In this document: positions 8,362 to 16,762 of the stretch, in pieces
How positions within the stretch are numbered: the first letter of the stretch is position 1
Layout of the letters: each line of letters opens with the position of its first letter
Assembly: GCF_002749975.1 (NCBI RefSeq)
Contig: NZ_PEIG01000003.1
Span: forward strand, 186,001-250,000
Length of the DNA stretch: 64,000 bases
Direction: 5' to 3'
Source of the DNA: Gloeocapsopsis sp. IPPAS B-1203
GTDB taxonomy: Bacteria > Cyanobacteriota > Cyanobacteriia > Cyanobacteriales > Chroococcidiopsidaceae
Notes under the pieces: generated by a model
The model's database searches: none
Seen by the model: the letters and a program-made list of their open reading frames with translations, nothing else
Told to the model about the DNA's origin: nothing
Translations under genes and position numbers: made by a program

Positions 8362-8946
8362 ATGCCCAAAATTGTTGACCATGACCAATATCGCAAAGAG
8401 TTACTCACAAAATGCTTTGATTTATTTGCAACTAAAGGTTACGCCTCGGTAACAATGCGTCAAATAGCCCAAGAAATAGGAGTATCAACAGGAACTCTAT
8501 ATCATTACTTTCCGAGTAAGCAAGCTTTATTTTGGCAGCTATATGACGAATTTAATGAACGAGACACTGCAAGTATGAATGCCGTATTGAATAATATTCA
8601 TACTTTACAAGAACGAATTACAGCAATTTTTGATTACATTGCCCAGAACGAAGATTATTTCTTCAAACAATTTCTGATTACAGGCGACTTTTATCAACAA
8701 CAAGATCGCGAGGAAATTTTAGCAAATGAAACCCTCAAGCGCAACTATAAGTTAAATCAAGAGTTTGTTGCCAAAGCTTTGGAGACTGACGATCCGGCTG
8801 TAGTTAATTTTGCAATGTGTTTAGCAACAGGAATTATGGTTGTACGTTTATTTGAAGGCAATGTTGTTGAATATGCTGAGCAAGCACAACTGTTTCATAA
8901 AATGCTAACGCTTTATTTACAAGATGTATCGCTTAAAAGTTGGTAA
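8362..8946 (+). CDS. TetR/AcrR family transcriptional regulator
   Basis: 194 residues. The N-terminal DNA-binding domain is clear: LLTKCFDLFATKGYASVTMRQIAQEIGVSTGTLYHYFPSKQALF, with the recognition helix at about 43-52 (GVSTGTLYHYF). The C-terminal all-alpha part (about 60-194) should bind a ligand and dimerise. It is the first gene of a same-strand run with devB, a GNAT gene, devC and devA. By analogy with TetR-controlled exporters it probably represses this cassette and itself from the promoter at 8272-8299. The ligand is unknown. Confidence 0.92.
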   Translation: MPKIVDHDQYRKELLTKCFDLFATKGYASVTMRQIAQEIGVSTGTLYHYFPSKQALFWQLYDEFNERDTASMNAVLNNIHTLQERITAIFDYIAQNEDYFFKQFLITGDFYQQQDREEILANETLKRNYKLNQEFVAKALETDDPAVVNFAMCLATGIMVVRLFEGNVVEYAEQAQLFHKMLTLYLQDVSLKSW

Positions 8947-9017
8947 CTGGTAACTGGTAATTGGAAAGACTACTTATTAAAAATCACCCATTACCGATTA
9001 CCGATTACCGATTACCC
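8942..9017. repeat. GGTAACT/GATTACC inverted repeat
   Basis: Units GGTAACT, GGTAACT, GGTAATT on the left face ATTACCG, ATTACCG, ATTACCG, ATTACCC on the right across an AT-rich loop. The element fills the whole spacer between the TetR and devB genes, so any devB transcript from upstream carries this hairpin. Confidence 0.8.
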
Positions 9018-9037
9018 AACAAAAAAGGAAAAAATCA

Positions 9038-10207
9038 ATGGCGCTTGGGCTATTCTCTAAAGGAGCAAATCGCAAGTTAATTGGGTTAATTGTTTTAGCA
9101 ATGCTTACCGGAGGTATTGCATATTATGGAATTTCTCAGTTTGGACAAAGAAGGACACCTCAACCTACTGCAACGGTTCCCATTGTTAAAAGAGTCACCG
9201 CTTTAGGAAGAATCGAACCTGAAGGTGAAGTCATTCGCTTATCTGCACCATTAGCGTTAGATGGCGATCGCATTTCCCAAATTCTCGTTCAAGAAGGTGA
9301 TAGAGTGCAAACAGGACAAGTTGTAGCAGTATTAGATTCACGCGATCGCCTGCAAGATGCCTTGCAACAAGCCCAACAACAAGTTAAAGTCACTCAAGCA
9401 CGACTCGCACAAGTTAAAGCAGGTGCAAAACGCGGACAAATTCAAGCCCAGCAAGCCACAATTACGCGACTAGAAGCTGAACTCGCAGGTGAAATTGCTG
9501 CCCAAAATGCCGCGATCGCTCGTTGGCAATCAGAAGTTCGTAACGCCAATGCAGAGTATAATCGCTTTCAACAGTTGTATCGACAAGGTGCTATTGCAGC
9601 ATCTAGCTTAGATAACAAACGTTTAATTGCTGAAACCGCCCAAGCCCAACTTGACGAGGCGCAACAAACTCAAAGTAAAACGATAGAATCTCTCCAAGCG
9701 CAACTCAAAGAAGCACGCGCAAACCTAAATCAAATCTCAGAAGTCCGCCCAGTTGATATTCAAGCCGCCCAAACTGAAGTTGAAGAAGCGATCGCCTCAG
9801 TTAACCGCGCCCGCACTGATTTAGCACAAGCCTACATCAAAGCACCAAGATCAGGACAAATTCTCAGAATTCACGCGCGAGTCGGCGAGAAAATTAGCGA
9901 TTCTGGAATTGCCGATTTAGCCCAAACTGATACCATGCTAGTGATAGCAGAAGTATACCAAACCGACATCAGCAAAGTCAAGCCAGGACAAACCGCAATT
10001 GTTACCAGCGAAGCGATTAACGGCAAACTTCAAGGAGTTGTATCGCACGTAGGTTTACAAGTCGATCGCCAAAATGTTTTCAGCAATCAGCCAGGAGAAA
10101 ATCTCGATCGTCGCGTCGTTGAAGTCAAAATTCGCCTTAATCCTACAGATAGTCAACAAGTTACTGGGTTAACAAATTTACAAGTACAAACAGCAATTGA
10201 TCTTTAA
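9038..10207 (+). CDS. devB: DevB-type HlyD membrane-fusion (adaptor) protein
   Basis: 389 residues. A membrane anchor at about 14-32 (LIGLIVLAMLTGGIAYYGI) is followed by a lipoyl-like half (VTALGRIEPEGEVIRLSAP... GDRVQTGQVVAVLDSRD). A long Gln/Ala/Glu-rich coiled coil runs at about 100-245, and the barrel half restarts at AYIKAPRSGQILRIHARVGEKI. ALGRIEPEGEV is characteristic of cyanobacterial DevB-family adaptors, which bridge the inner-membrane DevCA ABC complex to a TolC-like outer-membrane channel. In heterocyst formers the prototype exports glycolipids; here the cargo is unknown. A ribosome site AAAGGAAAA lies ahead of the ATG. No TolC gene is in the window. Confidence 0.93.
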   Translation: MALGLFSKGANRKLIGLIVLAMLTGGIAYYGISQFGQRRTPQPTATVPIVKRVTALGRIEPEGEVIRLSAPLALDGDRISQILVQEGDRVQTGQVVAVLDSRDRLQDALQQAQQQVKVTQARLAQVKAGAKRGQIQAQQATITRLEAELAGEIAAQNAAIARWQSEVRNANAEYNRFQQLYRQGAIAASSLDNKRLIAETAQAQLDEAQQTQSKTIESLQAQLKEARANLNQISEVRPVDIQAAQTEVEEAIASVNRARTDLAQAYIKAPRSGQILRIHARVGEKISDSGIADLAQTDTMLVIAEVYQTDISKVKPGQTAIVTSEAINGKLQGVVSHVGLQVDRQNVFSNQPGENLDRRVVEVKIRLNPTDSQQVTGLTNLQVQTAIDL

Positions 10208-10222
10208 CCTTATTTATAACGA

Positions 10223-10861
10223 ATGTGCGATATGCAAGAAAAAATCATGAATACACCAGTAGTTAAGTTAAAGCGATCGCAAATTGATGCAGCAAGCGAA
10301 GTTTTAGCCCAAGCATTCAACAATGATCCGATGTTTAGATACTTTGCATTAGAAGACGAACCAGCAAGGTTAGATCTGATCAACTGGGTGGCAAAAACAA
10401 TCTTGCGCTACAGCCAACACTACAACCACATCTACACAACGCAAGACGACCTAAAAGGAATTGCCGTATGGCTACCACCAGGAAAATACCCACTCAACGA
10501 TTTACGATTACTCCTATCTGGATTATATAGAATTCCTCCTAAACTGCGTTTCAATAGATTCAGACAACTAATCGCCCTCTACTCCAAGATTGAAGAATAC
10601 CATCAACAAGATCTACCGGAAAAACACTGGTATCTAAATATGCTAGGCGTTTCACCCGCATATCAAAGCCAAGGAGTTGGTAGTTTACTACTACAGCCAA
10701 TCCTCAAGCAAGCAGATCAAGAAAAACTCCCCTGCTACCTAGAAACCTCTACCGAAAAAGGTGTGCGCTTTTATCAAAAACAGGGCTTTCAAGTACTGCG
10801 ATCCGGTACATTCCTAGAAATGAATCTCTCCTACTGGACACTCAAACGAGAACCGCAATAG
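10223..10861 (+). CDS. GNAT family N-acetyltransferase
   Basis: About 212 residues, with alternative in-frame ATGs at 10232 and 10247. The fold is clear from VVKLKRSQIDAASEVLAQAFNNDPMF, then WYLNMLGVSPAYQSQGVGSLLLQPILKQA. The latter contains the acetyl-CoA pyrophosphate loop Q-S-Q-G-V-G, and CYLETSTEKGVRFYQKQGFQVL closes the domain. It lies 15 bases after devB and about 100 bases before devC, all on one strand, so it is probably co-transcribed. That position suggests it acetylates either the exported compound or a self-toxic cargo. The acceptor cannot be inferred. Confidence 0.9.
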   Translation: MCDMQEKIMNTPVVKLKRSQIDAASEVLAQAFNNDPMFRYFALEDEPARLDLINWVAKTILRYSQHYNHIYTTQDDLKGIAVWLPPGKYPLNDLRLLLSGLYRIPPKLRFNRFRQLIALYSKIEEYHQQDLPEKHWYLNMLGVSPAYQSQGVGSLLLQPILKQADQEKLPCYLETSTEKGVRFYQKQGFQVLRSGTFLEMNLSYWTLKREPQ

Positions 10862-10947
10862 GTAACTGGTAACTGGTAATTGGTCATTGGAAAAAACTTA
10901 CTAAGAATTACCCATTACCCATTACCCATTACCCATCACCCCTTACC
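10861..10947. repeat. GGTAACT/CATTACC inverted repeat
   Basis: Left units GGTAACT, GGTAACT, GGTAATT face right units ATTACCC repeated three to four times. It overlaps the stop of the GNAT gene and fills the spacer before devC. Same design as 8942-9017. Confidence 0.8.
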
Positions 10948-10961
10948 AAAACGCTATCACT

Positions 10962-12125
10962 ATGCTTCCTAAATGGCTGCGCCGTACACCCTTAGCATGG
11001 CGACAACTCCTCAAAGAAAAAACTCGCCTGCTTGTAGCATTAGCAGGAATAGGCTTTGCAGATATGCTGATGTTTGTACAGTTGGGATTACTAGATTCAC
11101 TTCTAGATTCAGCGACAAAACCCCATCAGAATCTCCACGCCGATTTGGTATTGATTAATCCACAGTTTCAAACGCTGATTGATGTGAAAAGCTTTTCGAG
11201 AATTCGATTGCAACAAGCTTTAGCAGTTGATGGTGTGGCTTCAGTGCGATCGCTCTACACTGGTAATGCGCAATGGCGGAATCCTGACACGCTTCTGAAT
11301 CGAGGTATTATGGTATGGGGTATTGATCCAGTAAACCCAGCGTTTAACTTTCCCGAAATTAATCCACATTTGGATCAGTTGAAGCAACTAGATCGGTTAG
11401 TATTTGATCGCGCTTCTCGACCAGAGTACGGGGCGATTGCTGAATTAGTTAAACAACAAGGAACTCTACAAGCACAAGTTAATAATCGCACTGTTCAAAC
11501 AGTAGGTTTATTTACACTCGGGGCTTCTTTTGGTGCAGATGGTAACATCATCACTAGTGATTCTACTTTCTTCCGGCTATTTCCAGAGCGTCAGCCAGAT
11601 CAAATTGATGTTGGGTTGATGAACTTAGAACCAAAAGCAGACGTTGAAACTGTCAAAGCAGCACTCCAAGCTAGTTTACCAAATGATGTAAAGGTAATGA
11701 CTCCGCAAGAATTTACCCAGATTGAAATTAACTACTGGGAAACTGGAGGTACTGGTTTTATTTTTGGGCAAGGTGTTGTTGTTGGCTTTATTGTCGGTAT
11801 TGTGATTGTTTACCAAATTCTCTATTCCGATGTTTCCGATCACTTACCAGAGTACGCGACATTAAAAGCAATGGGATACAGCGATCGCTACTTACTCACT
11901 GTATTAATGCAAGAAGCTTTACTTTTAGCCGCATTAGGTTTTATTCCTGGATTCTTGTTATCTCTAGGACTTTATCAAATCACATACATGGCGACATTGC
12001 TACCAATTGCAATGAAGTTAGAACGCGCCGCCTTTGTACTGTTACTCACAATTATTATGTGTAGTGTTTCCGGTGCGATCGCCATGCGTAAACTACAATC
12101 CGCCGATCCCGCTGATGTGTTTTAG
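10962..12125 (+). CDS. devC: DevC-type FtsX-like ABC permease
   Basis: 387 residues beginning PKWLRRTPLAWRQLLKEKTRLLVALAGIGFADMLMFVQLG, the typical DevC opening with one membrane helix. A large periplasmic domain follows (about 45-265) and then three helices in the C-terminal FtsX domain: FGQGVVVGFIVGIVIVYQILYSDV, LTVLMQEALLLAALGFIPGFLLS and AFVLLLTIIMCSVSGAIAM. The cytoplasmic loop LPEYATLKAMGYSDRYL is the usual contact with the ATPase. It pairs with DevB and DevA. Between its stop and devA lies an unrelated insertion on the opposite strand. Confidence 0.94.
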   Translation: MLPKWLRRTPLAWRQLLKEKTRLLVALAGIGFADMLMFVQLGLLDSLLDSATKPHQNLHADLVLINPQFQTLIDVKSFSRIRLQQALAVDGVASVRSLYTGNAQWRNPDTLLNRGIMVWGIDPVNPAFNFPEINPHLDQLKQLDRLVFDRASRPEYGAIAELVKQQGTLQAQVNNRTVQTVGLFTLGASFGADGNIITSDSTFFRLFPERQPDQIDVGLMNLEPKADVETVKAALQASLPNDVKVMTPQEFTQIEINYWETGGTGFIFGQGVVVGFIVGIVIVYQILYSDVSDHLPEYATLKAMGYSDRYLLTVLMQEALLLAALGFIPGFLLSLGLYQITYMATLLPIAMKLERAAFVLLLTIIMCSVSGAIAMRKLQSADPADVF

Positions 12126-12126
12126 G

Positions 12127-12163
12127 GGGTAATGGGTAATTGGTAATTGGTAATTGGAAGAAG
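12127..12163. repeat. left arm of inverted repeat flanking the S23 gene
   Basis: Four heptamers (GGGTAAT twice, TGGTAAT twice) end in TGGAAGAAG. GGTAATTGGTAATTGGAAG at 12142-12160 matches the reverse complement of 12530-12548 with two mismatches over 19 bp. It starts two bases after the devC stop codon. Confidence 0.85.
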
Positions 12164-12174
12164 ACTATTAACCG

Positions 12175-12537
12175 TTATCTATCTTCTAATGATCTTAAGT
12201 ATGCATTTAATTTAGGAGATAGTTCGTCAATGATTTGCTTTAGCTTAACTGATTGTTCGCCATTAATTAACTGTCTCGTGTATGCCAACCGCAACCAGCT
12301 AATAGTTTCGTAGAGTGAACCTCTAGCAATTTTAACAAACCGTTGATTGTCTTTAAAATTGTAGCGACCTCTTCCCTCAGCGATATTAGCACAAATACTA
12401 TCCGCCGCTCTCACAATTTGTTTTCCTACAGTGTCTTTAGCAAAAGTATCCCAATGTTTAACAACTTGCCAAACTTGATTTGCTAAACCTTCAGCCAATC
12501 TGTACACATCCAGACTTTCAAAATCAGGTCTTCCCAT
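12175..12537 (-). CDS. four-helix bundle (S23/23S rRNA intervening-sequence-type) protein
   Basis: 120 residues with the S23-family pattern: FESLDVYRLAEGLANQVWQVVKHW, then VGKQIVRAADSICANIAEGRGRY, then FVKIARGSLYETISWLRLA and a last helix. IANIAEG-like and GSLxE motifs define the family. Such proteins were first found in intervening sequences inserted in 23S rRNA genes and are now known as stand-alone genes near repeats. Biochemical role is unknown. Here the gene runs against the dev operon, between devC and devA, and its first codons (ATGGGAAGA) are formed by the flanking repeat itself. It therefore looks like a mobile passenger cassette. Confidence 0.88.
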   Translation of the reverse strand: MGRPDFESLDVYRLAEGLANQVWQVVKHWDTFAKDTVGKQIVRAADSICANIAEGRGRYNFKDNQRFVKIARGSLYETISWLRLAYTRQLINGEQSVKLKQIIDELSPKLNAYLRSLEDR

Positions 12538-12647
12538 TACCCATTACCAATCACCCCTCCTCTTAATTCTTCCCATTACCCATTACCAATTACCATGCAA
12601 CCCGTCATCTAATTCTTCCCATTACCCATTACCCATTACCAATCACC
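12530..12647. repeat. right repeat block with partial devA duplication
   Basis: Three ATTACC arrays stand in a row. The first (12530-12548) is the right arm of the S23 cassette. The second (12564-12608) and third (12610-12661) are tandem copies of about 45-52 bp, each starting TAATTCTTCCCATTACCC and each running into an ATG followed by C-A-N-C-C-N-G-T. The third is the true devA start; the second gives a five-codon dead copy (M-Q-P-V-I-stop) at 12595-12612. Confidence 0.8.
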
Positions 12648-13334
12648 ATGCATCCTGTTATTTCTATCAAAAGCCTCAACCATTACTTTGGTGAAGGAAC
12701 GCTGCGCAAACAAGTTTTATCTGACATCAATTTGGAGATTCAAGCAGGTGAAATTGTGATAATGACAGGACCTTCTGGTTCTGGTAAAACAACTTTGCTA
12801 ACGCTAATGGGTGGACTAAGATCTGCACAGGAAGGCAGTTTAAAAATTCTCAATCAAGAAATGTGTGGTGCTAGTAAACGGCAATTAATTGAGATTCGGC
12901 GCAATGTTGGCTATATTTTTCAAGCACACAATTTAATGACATTTCTCACTGCAAAACAAAACGTACGGATGTCTCTAGAGTTGCATGATGAGATGTTGAA
13001 TCAAAATTTAGATGCAAAGGCGATTGCCATGTTAGAAGCTGTAGGTTTAGGCGATCGCGTCGATTATTATCCCGAAAAGCTATCAGGAGGACAAAAACAA
13101 AGAACTGCGATCGCTCGTGCTTTAATTAGTCGTCCAAAAATTGTTTTAGCCGATGAACCTACCGCTGCACTTGATAAAAAATCTGGGCGCGATGTTGTCG
13201 AAATTATGCAAAAGTTAGTTAGAGAGCAGGGATCAACAATTTTACTTGTAACTCACGATAACCGCATTTTAGATATTGCCGATCGCATTCTCTACATGGA
13301 AGATGGATGTTTAGTTAATAAACAACTTGTGTAA
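12648..13334 (+). CDS. devA: DevA-type ABC transporter ATPase
   Basis: 228 residues of the MacB/LolD class: Walker A GPSGSGKTTLL at about 44-54, Q-loop FQAHNL, signature LSGGQKQRTAIARAL, Walker B IVLADEPTAALD and H-loop LLVTHDNRI. It opens HPVISIKSLNHYFGEGTLRKQVL, typical of DevA. It should energise the DevC permease. It lies 520 bases after devC because of the repeat/S23 insertion. The last base of the stop is two bases from the stop of the convergent methyltransferase gene. Confidence 0.94.
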   Translation: MHPVISIKSLNHYFGEGTLRKQVLSDINLEIQAGEIVIMTGPSGSGKTTLLTLMGGLRSAQEGSLKILNQEMCGASKRQLIEIRRNVGYIFQAHNLMTFLTAKQNVRMSLELHDEMLNQNLDAKAIAMLEAVGLGDRVDYYPEKLSGGQKQRTAIARALISRPKIVLADEPTAALDKKSGRDVVEIMQKLVREQGSTILLVTHDNRILDIADRILYMEDGCLVNKQLV

Positions 13335-13335
13335 A

Positions 13336-13914
13336 TTAGTAAACTAAGGGAATTATCTTATTAGTCTTTTCTTTATAGACTTTATAGTCTTCTCCAAATC
13401 TACTTTCTAGCATCTCCTCTTCTACACGAATACGATAATCACATGACACAAAACTAGTGAATGTAGTCATTAAAAGTACAATCCAATTAGATACAGCTAG
13501 TCCTGCACCAATAGTCATTATAAAAACACCTAAATAACCAGGATGGCGAATAATACTATATAAATCAATATCAATAATTTGGTGTTCTTCAACAATTTGA
13601 AGTGTTCGCGTATAAAATTTACCCAGTGTTTGAGCAGCCCAGTATCGAGTTGAAAGACCACTCATCATCATAATAATTCCTATCCAACTAACATATATAT
13701 TATTCCAATGCCCTAAATTATAAAAATTTAAGATAGGTGCTAACAATACAAGTAAAATACTAAATAAACCATTAGCCCACATCATATAGGAACTATTACG
13801 ATCAGATAAACCTGGTTGAAGGCTAAGGGCTTGTTCTCCTTTTCTGAGTTTCCTCTCTACAACAAAGTAACAAGCTATTAAAAAATAAGCTAAAAAAGTT
13901 GTTATCATTTTCAC
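13336..13914 (-). CDS. isoprenylcysteine carboxyl methyltransferase (ICMT/phospholipid-methyltransferase) family membrane protein
   Basis: 192 residues with about five membrane helices and the family signature near the C-terminus: LYSIIRHPGYLGVFIMTIGAGLA, then RIRVEEEMLESRFGEDYKVYKEKTNKIIP. The Arg-His-Pro and Glu-Glu...Phe-Gly...Tyr motifs bind S-adenosylmethionine. Bacterial members methylate lipids, quinones or unknown small acceptors; protein prenylation is absent, so the substrate here is open. The strand is opposite to the dev operon; the next gene on the same strand is a Uma2 protein 15 bases upstream. Confidence 0.9.
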   Translation of the reverse strand: MKMITTFLAYFLIACYFVVERKLRKGEQALSLQPGLSDRNSSYMMWANGLFSILLVLLAPILNFYNLGHWNNIYVSWIGIIMMMSGLSTRYWAAQTLGKFYTRTLQIVEEHQIIDIDLYSIIRHPGYLGVFIMTIGAGLAVSNWIVLLMTTFTSFVSCDYRIRVEEEMLESRFGEDYKVYKEKTNKIIPLVY

Positions 13915-13929
13915 TGCTTTAGTATAACA

Positions 13930-14499
13930 CTACCAAATTTCATTTAAATCAAGCTCAAAGTCTGGTAGTACATCTTCTCCTGACAAAGAGTTAGGCGATG
14001 ATAGTATTTCCACAGAATGTCCTAGACGATAAACTTCTACTTGTCGATTTTGCGGATCAATAAGCCAACCTAAGCGCACATCATTAGTAATGTACTCTTG
14101 CATCTTCTCTTGTAAAGGCTTCAAGCGATCGCTACTAGAGCGTAATTCAATCACAAAATCAGGTGCAAGCGGAGGAAATTTTTCTTGCTCTTTTGGTGTT
14201 AATCTATTCCAACGCTCTAAACTAATCCAAGCAGTGTCAGGAGAACGAAAAGCACCGTTTGGTAACTTAAACTCTGTAGAAGAATCAAAAACTTTACCTA
14301 ATTTTTTTTGCTTATTCCAAGCGCGGAGTTGATAGTTAATTTCTGAATTGCGATCGCCTGTAATTCCTCCTGTAGGTGGCATAACAATTAAAGTACCATA
14401 TTGATCGAGTTCAAGCTTTAAATCAGGATTATCCTCACAGATTTTAAGATACTGCTCTTCTTTAATAGGAGCGATCGCACTAAGATTCAACAGCATCAT
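13930..14499 (-). CDS. Uma2 family (DUF820) putative restriction-endonuclease-fold protein
   Basis: 189 residues with the Uma2 layout: EEQYLKICEDNPDLKLELDQYGTLIVMPPTGG, then RSPDTAWISLERWN, PDFVIELRSSSDRLKPLQEKM, and LGWLIDPQNRQVEVYR. The Asp...Glu-x-Arg/Lys residues in the DTAW and VIELRS strands match the PD-(D/E)xK catalytic core. Uma2 genes are greatly expanded in cyanobacteria and no function is established. It ends in DFELDLNEIW, a normal Uma2 C-terminus, so it is intact. Confidence 0.9.
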   Translation of the reverse strand: MMLLNLSAIAPIKEEQYLKICEDNPDLKLELDQYGTLIVMPPTGGITGDRNSEINYQLRAWNKQKKLGKVFDSSTEFKLPNGAFRSPDTAWISLERWNRLTPKEQEKFPPLAPDFVIELRSSSDRLKPLQEKMQEYITNDVRLGWLIDPQNRQVEVYRLGHSVEILSSPNSLSGEDVLPDFELDLNEIW

Positions 14500-14655
14500 T
14501 TTCTCGCGCCTCCCTTAAGTAACTCTAGATATTTAGCAGTCTTAAATCATTCGTGAAAACCTCTATATTTTCTTCTCTCTGTGTCTCTGTGGTTCGTTAC
14601 ATATACTTTGGGTAGTTAGTAAGGCTTTATAATACCAATTACCCAATTTTGCCAA

Positions 14656-16155
14656 CTATACAGCAGCTAGTGATCCTAAGTCTTGATTCACAAAAAACGC
14701 TGCACTCCGCGCTGCTTCTAAAATAGTTAACAACCCACTACCAGGATGCACAGCACCACCAATCCAGTATAAATTGCGGACATTCTCAGAGCGAATGGGA
14801 GGACGGAATGGACCTAACTGACGCCATCCATGCCCTAAATTGAAAACTGCACCTAAGTAAACATTGTAATCATCGCGCCAAGTATCCGCTGTGTAGCAAG
14901 TTTCAGTGACAATATGCTTTTCTACATCTGCAAAGCCTAAAATTGACATCCGTTTAATAACTAAGTTTCGATATACCTGTTGCTTTGTAGCCCAATCAAC
15001 GCCGTAGGATGTATTTGGAATTGGGGCTAAAACATACAGTGTACTGTGTCCTGCTGGAGCATTACTAGGATCAATAATTGACGGATTGCAGACATAAAAT
15101 GGAGGATCTGTTTCATCTAATGCAGAATCATCCACCCAAGGGCGATCGCGCTTGCGGATATGTTCAGATAAATATAGTTGATGATGTGGTAATTCATAAC
15201 GGCGATTAAGACCCAAGTACAGCATAAACGTTGAACACGAAAACTGCATTGATTTAAGTTTGTTGTCGCTGTAACGTCCCCGCGCCGATTCGGGAAGTAA
15301 ATGTCGCACACCATAACCAAAGTCTGCATTGACAATAACTGCATCTGCAACAATGCGTTCGCCACTGACTAACTCAACACCACGAGTGCGATCGCCTTCT
15401 ATCCACACCTGTTTAACAGGACAATTCAAGTGAATCTTAACGCCTAAATCCTTCGCCGCATGAGCTAAAGCTTGTGCTAGTCCACGAAATCCACCTTCAG
15501 GATGCCAAACTCCACCAGCAAATTCTAAAAAGGGAATCAAGCTAAATATACTCGAACAAACTGTCGGATGCATTCCCAGATACTTCGATGGATAGCTGAG
15601 TGCATATACCAAGCGATCGTCTTGAAAAAAGCGCCAAAAATGTTGATACAGTGTTTCCCAAGGACGAAAAGACAAGCCAGTTGCTATTTCACCAGGACGC
15701 AAGTATCCCAAAGGCGATCGCACAGGTGAACCTAAATAAGGCTTATAACCTGCCTCATTTTTACGAATATGCTCTGTATACCATCGATCAAATGCTTCTG
15801 GTAAATCTGGACGCATTGCCGCAAGTTGTGCTTTAAAAGCATCAAGATCTGAAGTTAGATCTAGCTGGCTATTATCCCAGAATCGTATCCGTGTATTTGG
15901 ATTAAGCTGCTTGAAGTGAATATAGTCTGTTAACTTTAACCCCGACTCGGTAAATAATTCCTCGTACACGCGTGGTAGCTGTAAAATAGTCGGTCCAGTA
16001 TCAAAAGCATAATCTCCATCAACAAATCCCCGCATTCTTCCACCAACGCGATCTGCAGCTTCAAAGATTTGTACTGAGTATCCTTGACTCGCTAGTCGCA
16101 TCGCTGTTGCTAAGCCACCAGGTCCTGCTCCTACAATAATAATTTGTTGTGACAT
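14656..16155 (-). CDS. CrtI-like phytoene/carotenoid desaturase family FAD oxidoreductase
   Basis: 499 residues. The N-terminal dinucleotide site is GAGPGG at 9-14 with IFEAADRVGGRM following. PFYVCNPSIIDPSNAPAGHSTLYVLAPIPN is the CrtI-type substrate/FAD region, and LYWIGGAVHPGSGLLTILEAARSAA closes the FAD domain. CrtI-type enzymes desaturate or isomerise carotenoids at the membrane. Most cyanobacteria use the unrelated CrtP/CrtQ route for phytoene, so this paralogue more likely acts on a later carotenoid or another polyene. It stands alone, with no crtB neighbour. The exact substrate is not determinable. Confidence 0.87.
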   Translation of the reverse strand: MSQQIIIVGAGPGGLATAMRLASQGYSVQIFEAADRVGGRMRGFVDGDYAFDTGPTILQLPRVYEELFTESGLKLTDYIHFKQLNPNTRIRFWDNSQLDLTSDLDAFKAQLAAMRPDLPEAFDRWYTEHIRKNEAGYKPYLGSPVRSPLGYLRPGEIATGLSFRPWETLYQHFWRFFQDDRLVYALSYPSKYLGMHPTVCSSIFSLIPFLEFAGGVWHPEGGFRGLAQALAHAAKDLGVKIHLNCPVKQVWIEGDRTRGVELVSGERIVADAVIVNADFGYGVRHLLPESARGRYSDNKLKSMQFSCSTFMLYLGLNRRYELPHHQLYLSEHIRKRDRPWVDDSALDETDPPFYVCNPSIIDPSNAPAGHSTLYVLAPIPNTSYGVDWATKQQVYRNLVIKRMSILGFADVEKHIVTETCYTADTWRDDYNVYLGAVFNLGHGWRQLGPFRPPIRSENVRNLYWIGGAVHPGSGLLTILEAARSAAFFVNQDLGSLAAV

Positions 16156-16702
16156 TGCCTAACCTTAAATATACAAGCCTTTCTTTTGCTAGCGTAGCGC
16201 CATCACTTGGCAATACTCTGAAGCTATAAGCCAGACGTCACAAATTATTTTAAATGGCTGTAGCGATCGCTCAATATAACTTAAGTCTATGCCAAAGTAT
16301 CATTCTAGACAACGCAAGACAAGTAAACGCACTATCTCTAAAGCACTGTAAACTACTAATTTATTACCTAAGACACAAAATAGTTGGATGAGATTTTCTT
16401 GGTCGAGTATCTTACTCTGATAATAGAATTTTAGGTTAAAACTCGTATCAGTTTAGTTAATAGCCTTTGAAAGGGTTAGCGTATAATTGCTCCTACAATT
16501 TGACGCCAACTTCAAATCAATGGGCGCTAATACAAGCCCACTCTGCGTACGACTGGCGATCGCTAAACTTAAACTAATGCCTAGTGCAAATTTTTTCCTT
16601 GCATACACTACTCTAATAGCTTGAAGAATTGCTCTAAAGCCGCAACTAACAGCGATCTTTTTGACCCAATTAGCATGTTCCAATCCTCACAACTGATAAA
16701 AG

Positions 16703-16736
16703 TCATCTGAGTAGCCATTACTAGCTACTCAGATGA
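16703..16736. other. 13-bp perfect inverted repeat (hairpin)
   Basis: Arms TCATCTGAGTAGC and GCTACTCAGATGA are exact reverse complements around the 8-base loop CATTACTA. No T-tract follows on either strand, so it is not a simple terminator. It could be an RNA stem or a protein site. Confidence 0.8.
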
Positions 16737-16762
16737 GCGTAAGCAAGTAGATTTGTAAAAAA

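Noticed and set aside
16453-16683. 76-codon minus-strand gene
   Set aside because: No recognisable domain, no ribosome site and a HIP1 site inside; composition is like the surrounding spacer. It is mentioned only as a possible product of the orphan element.
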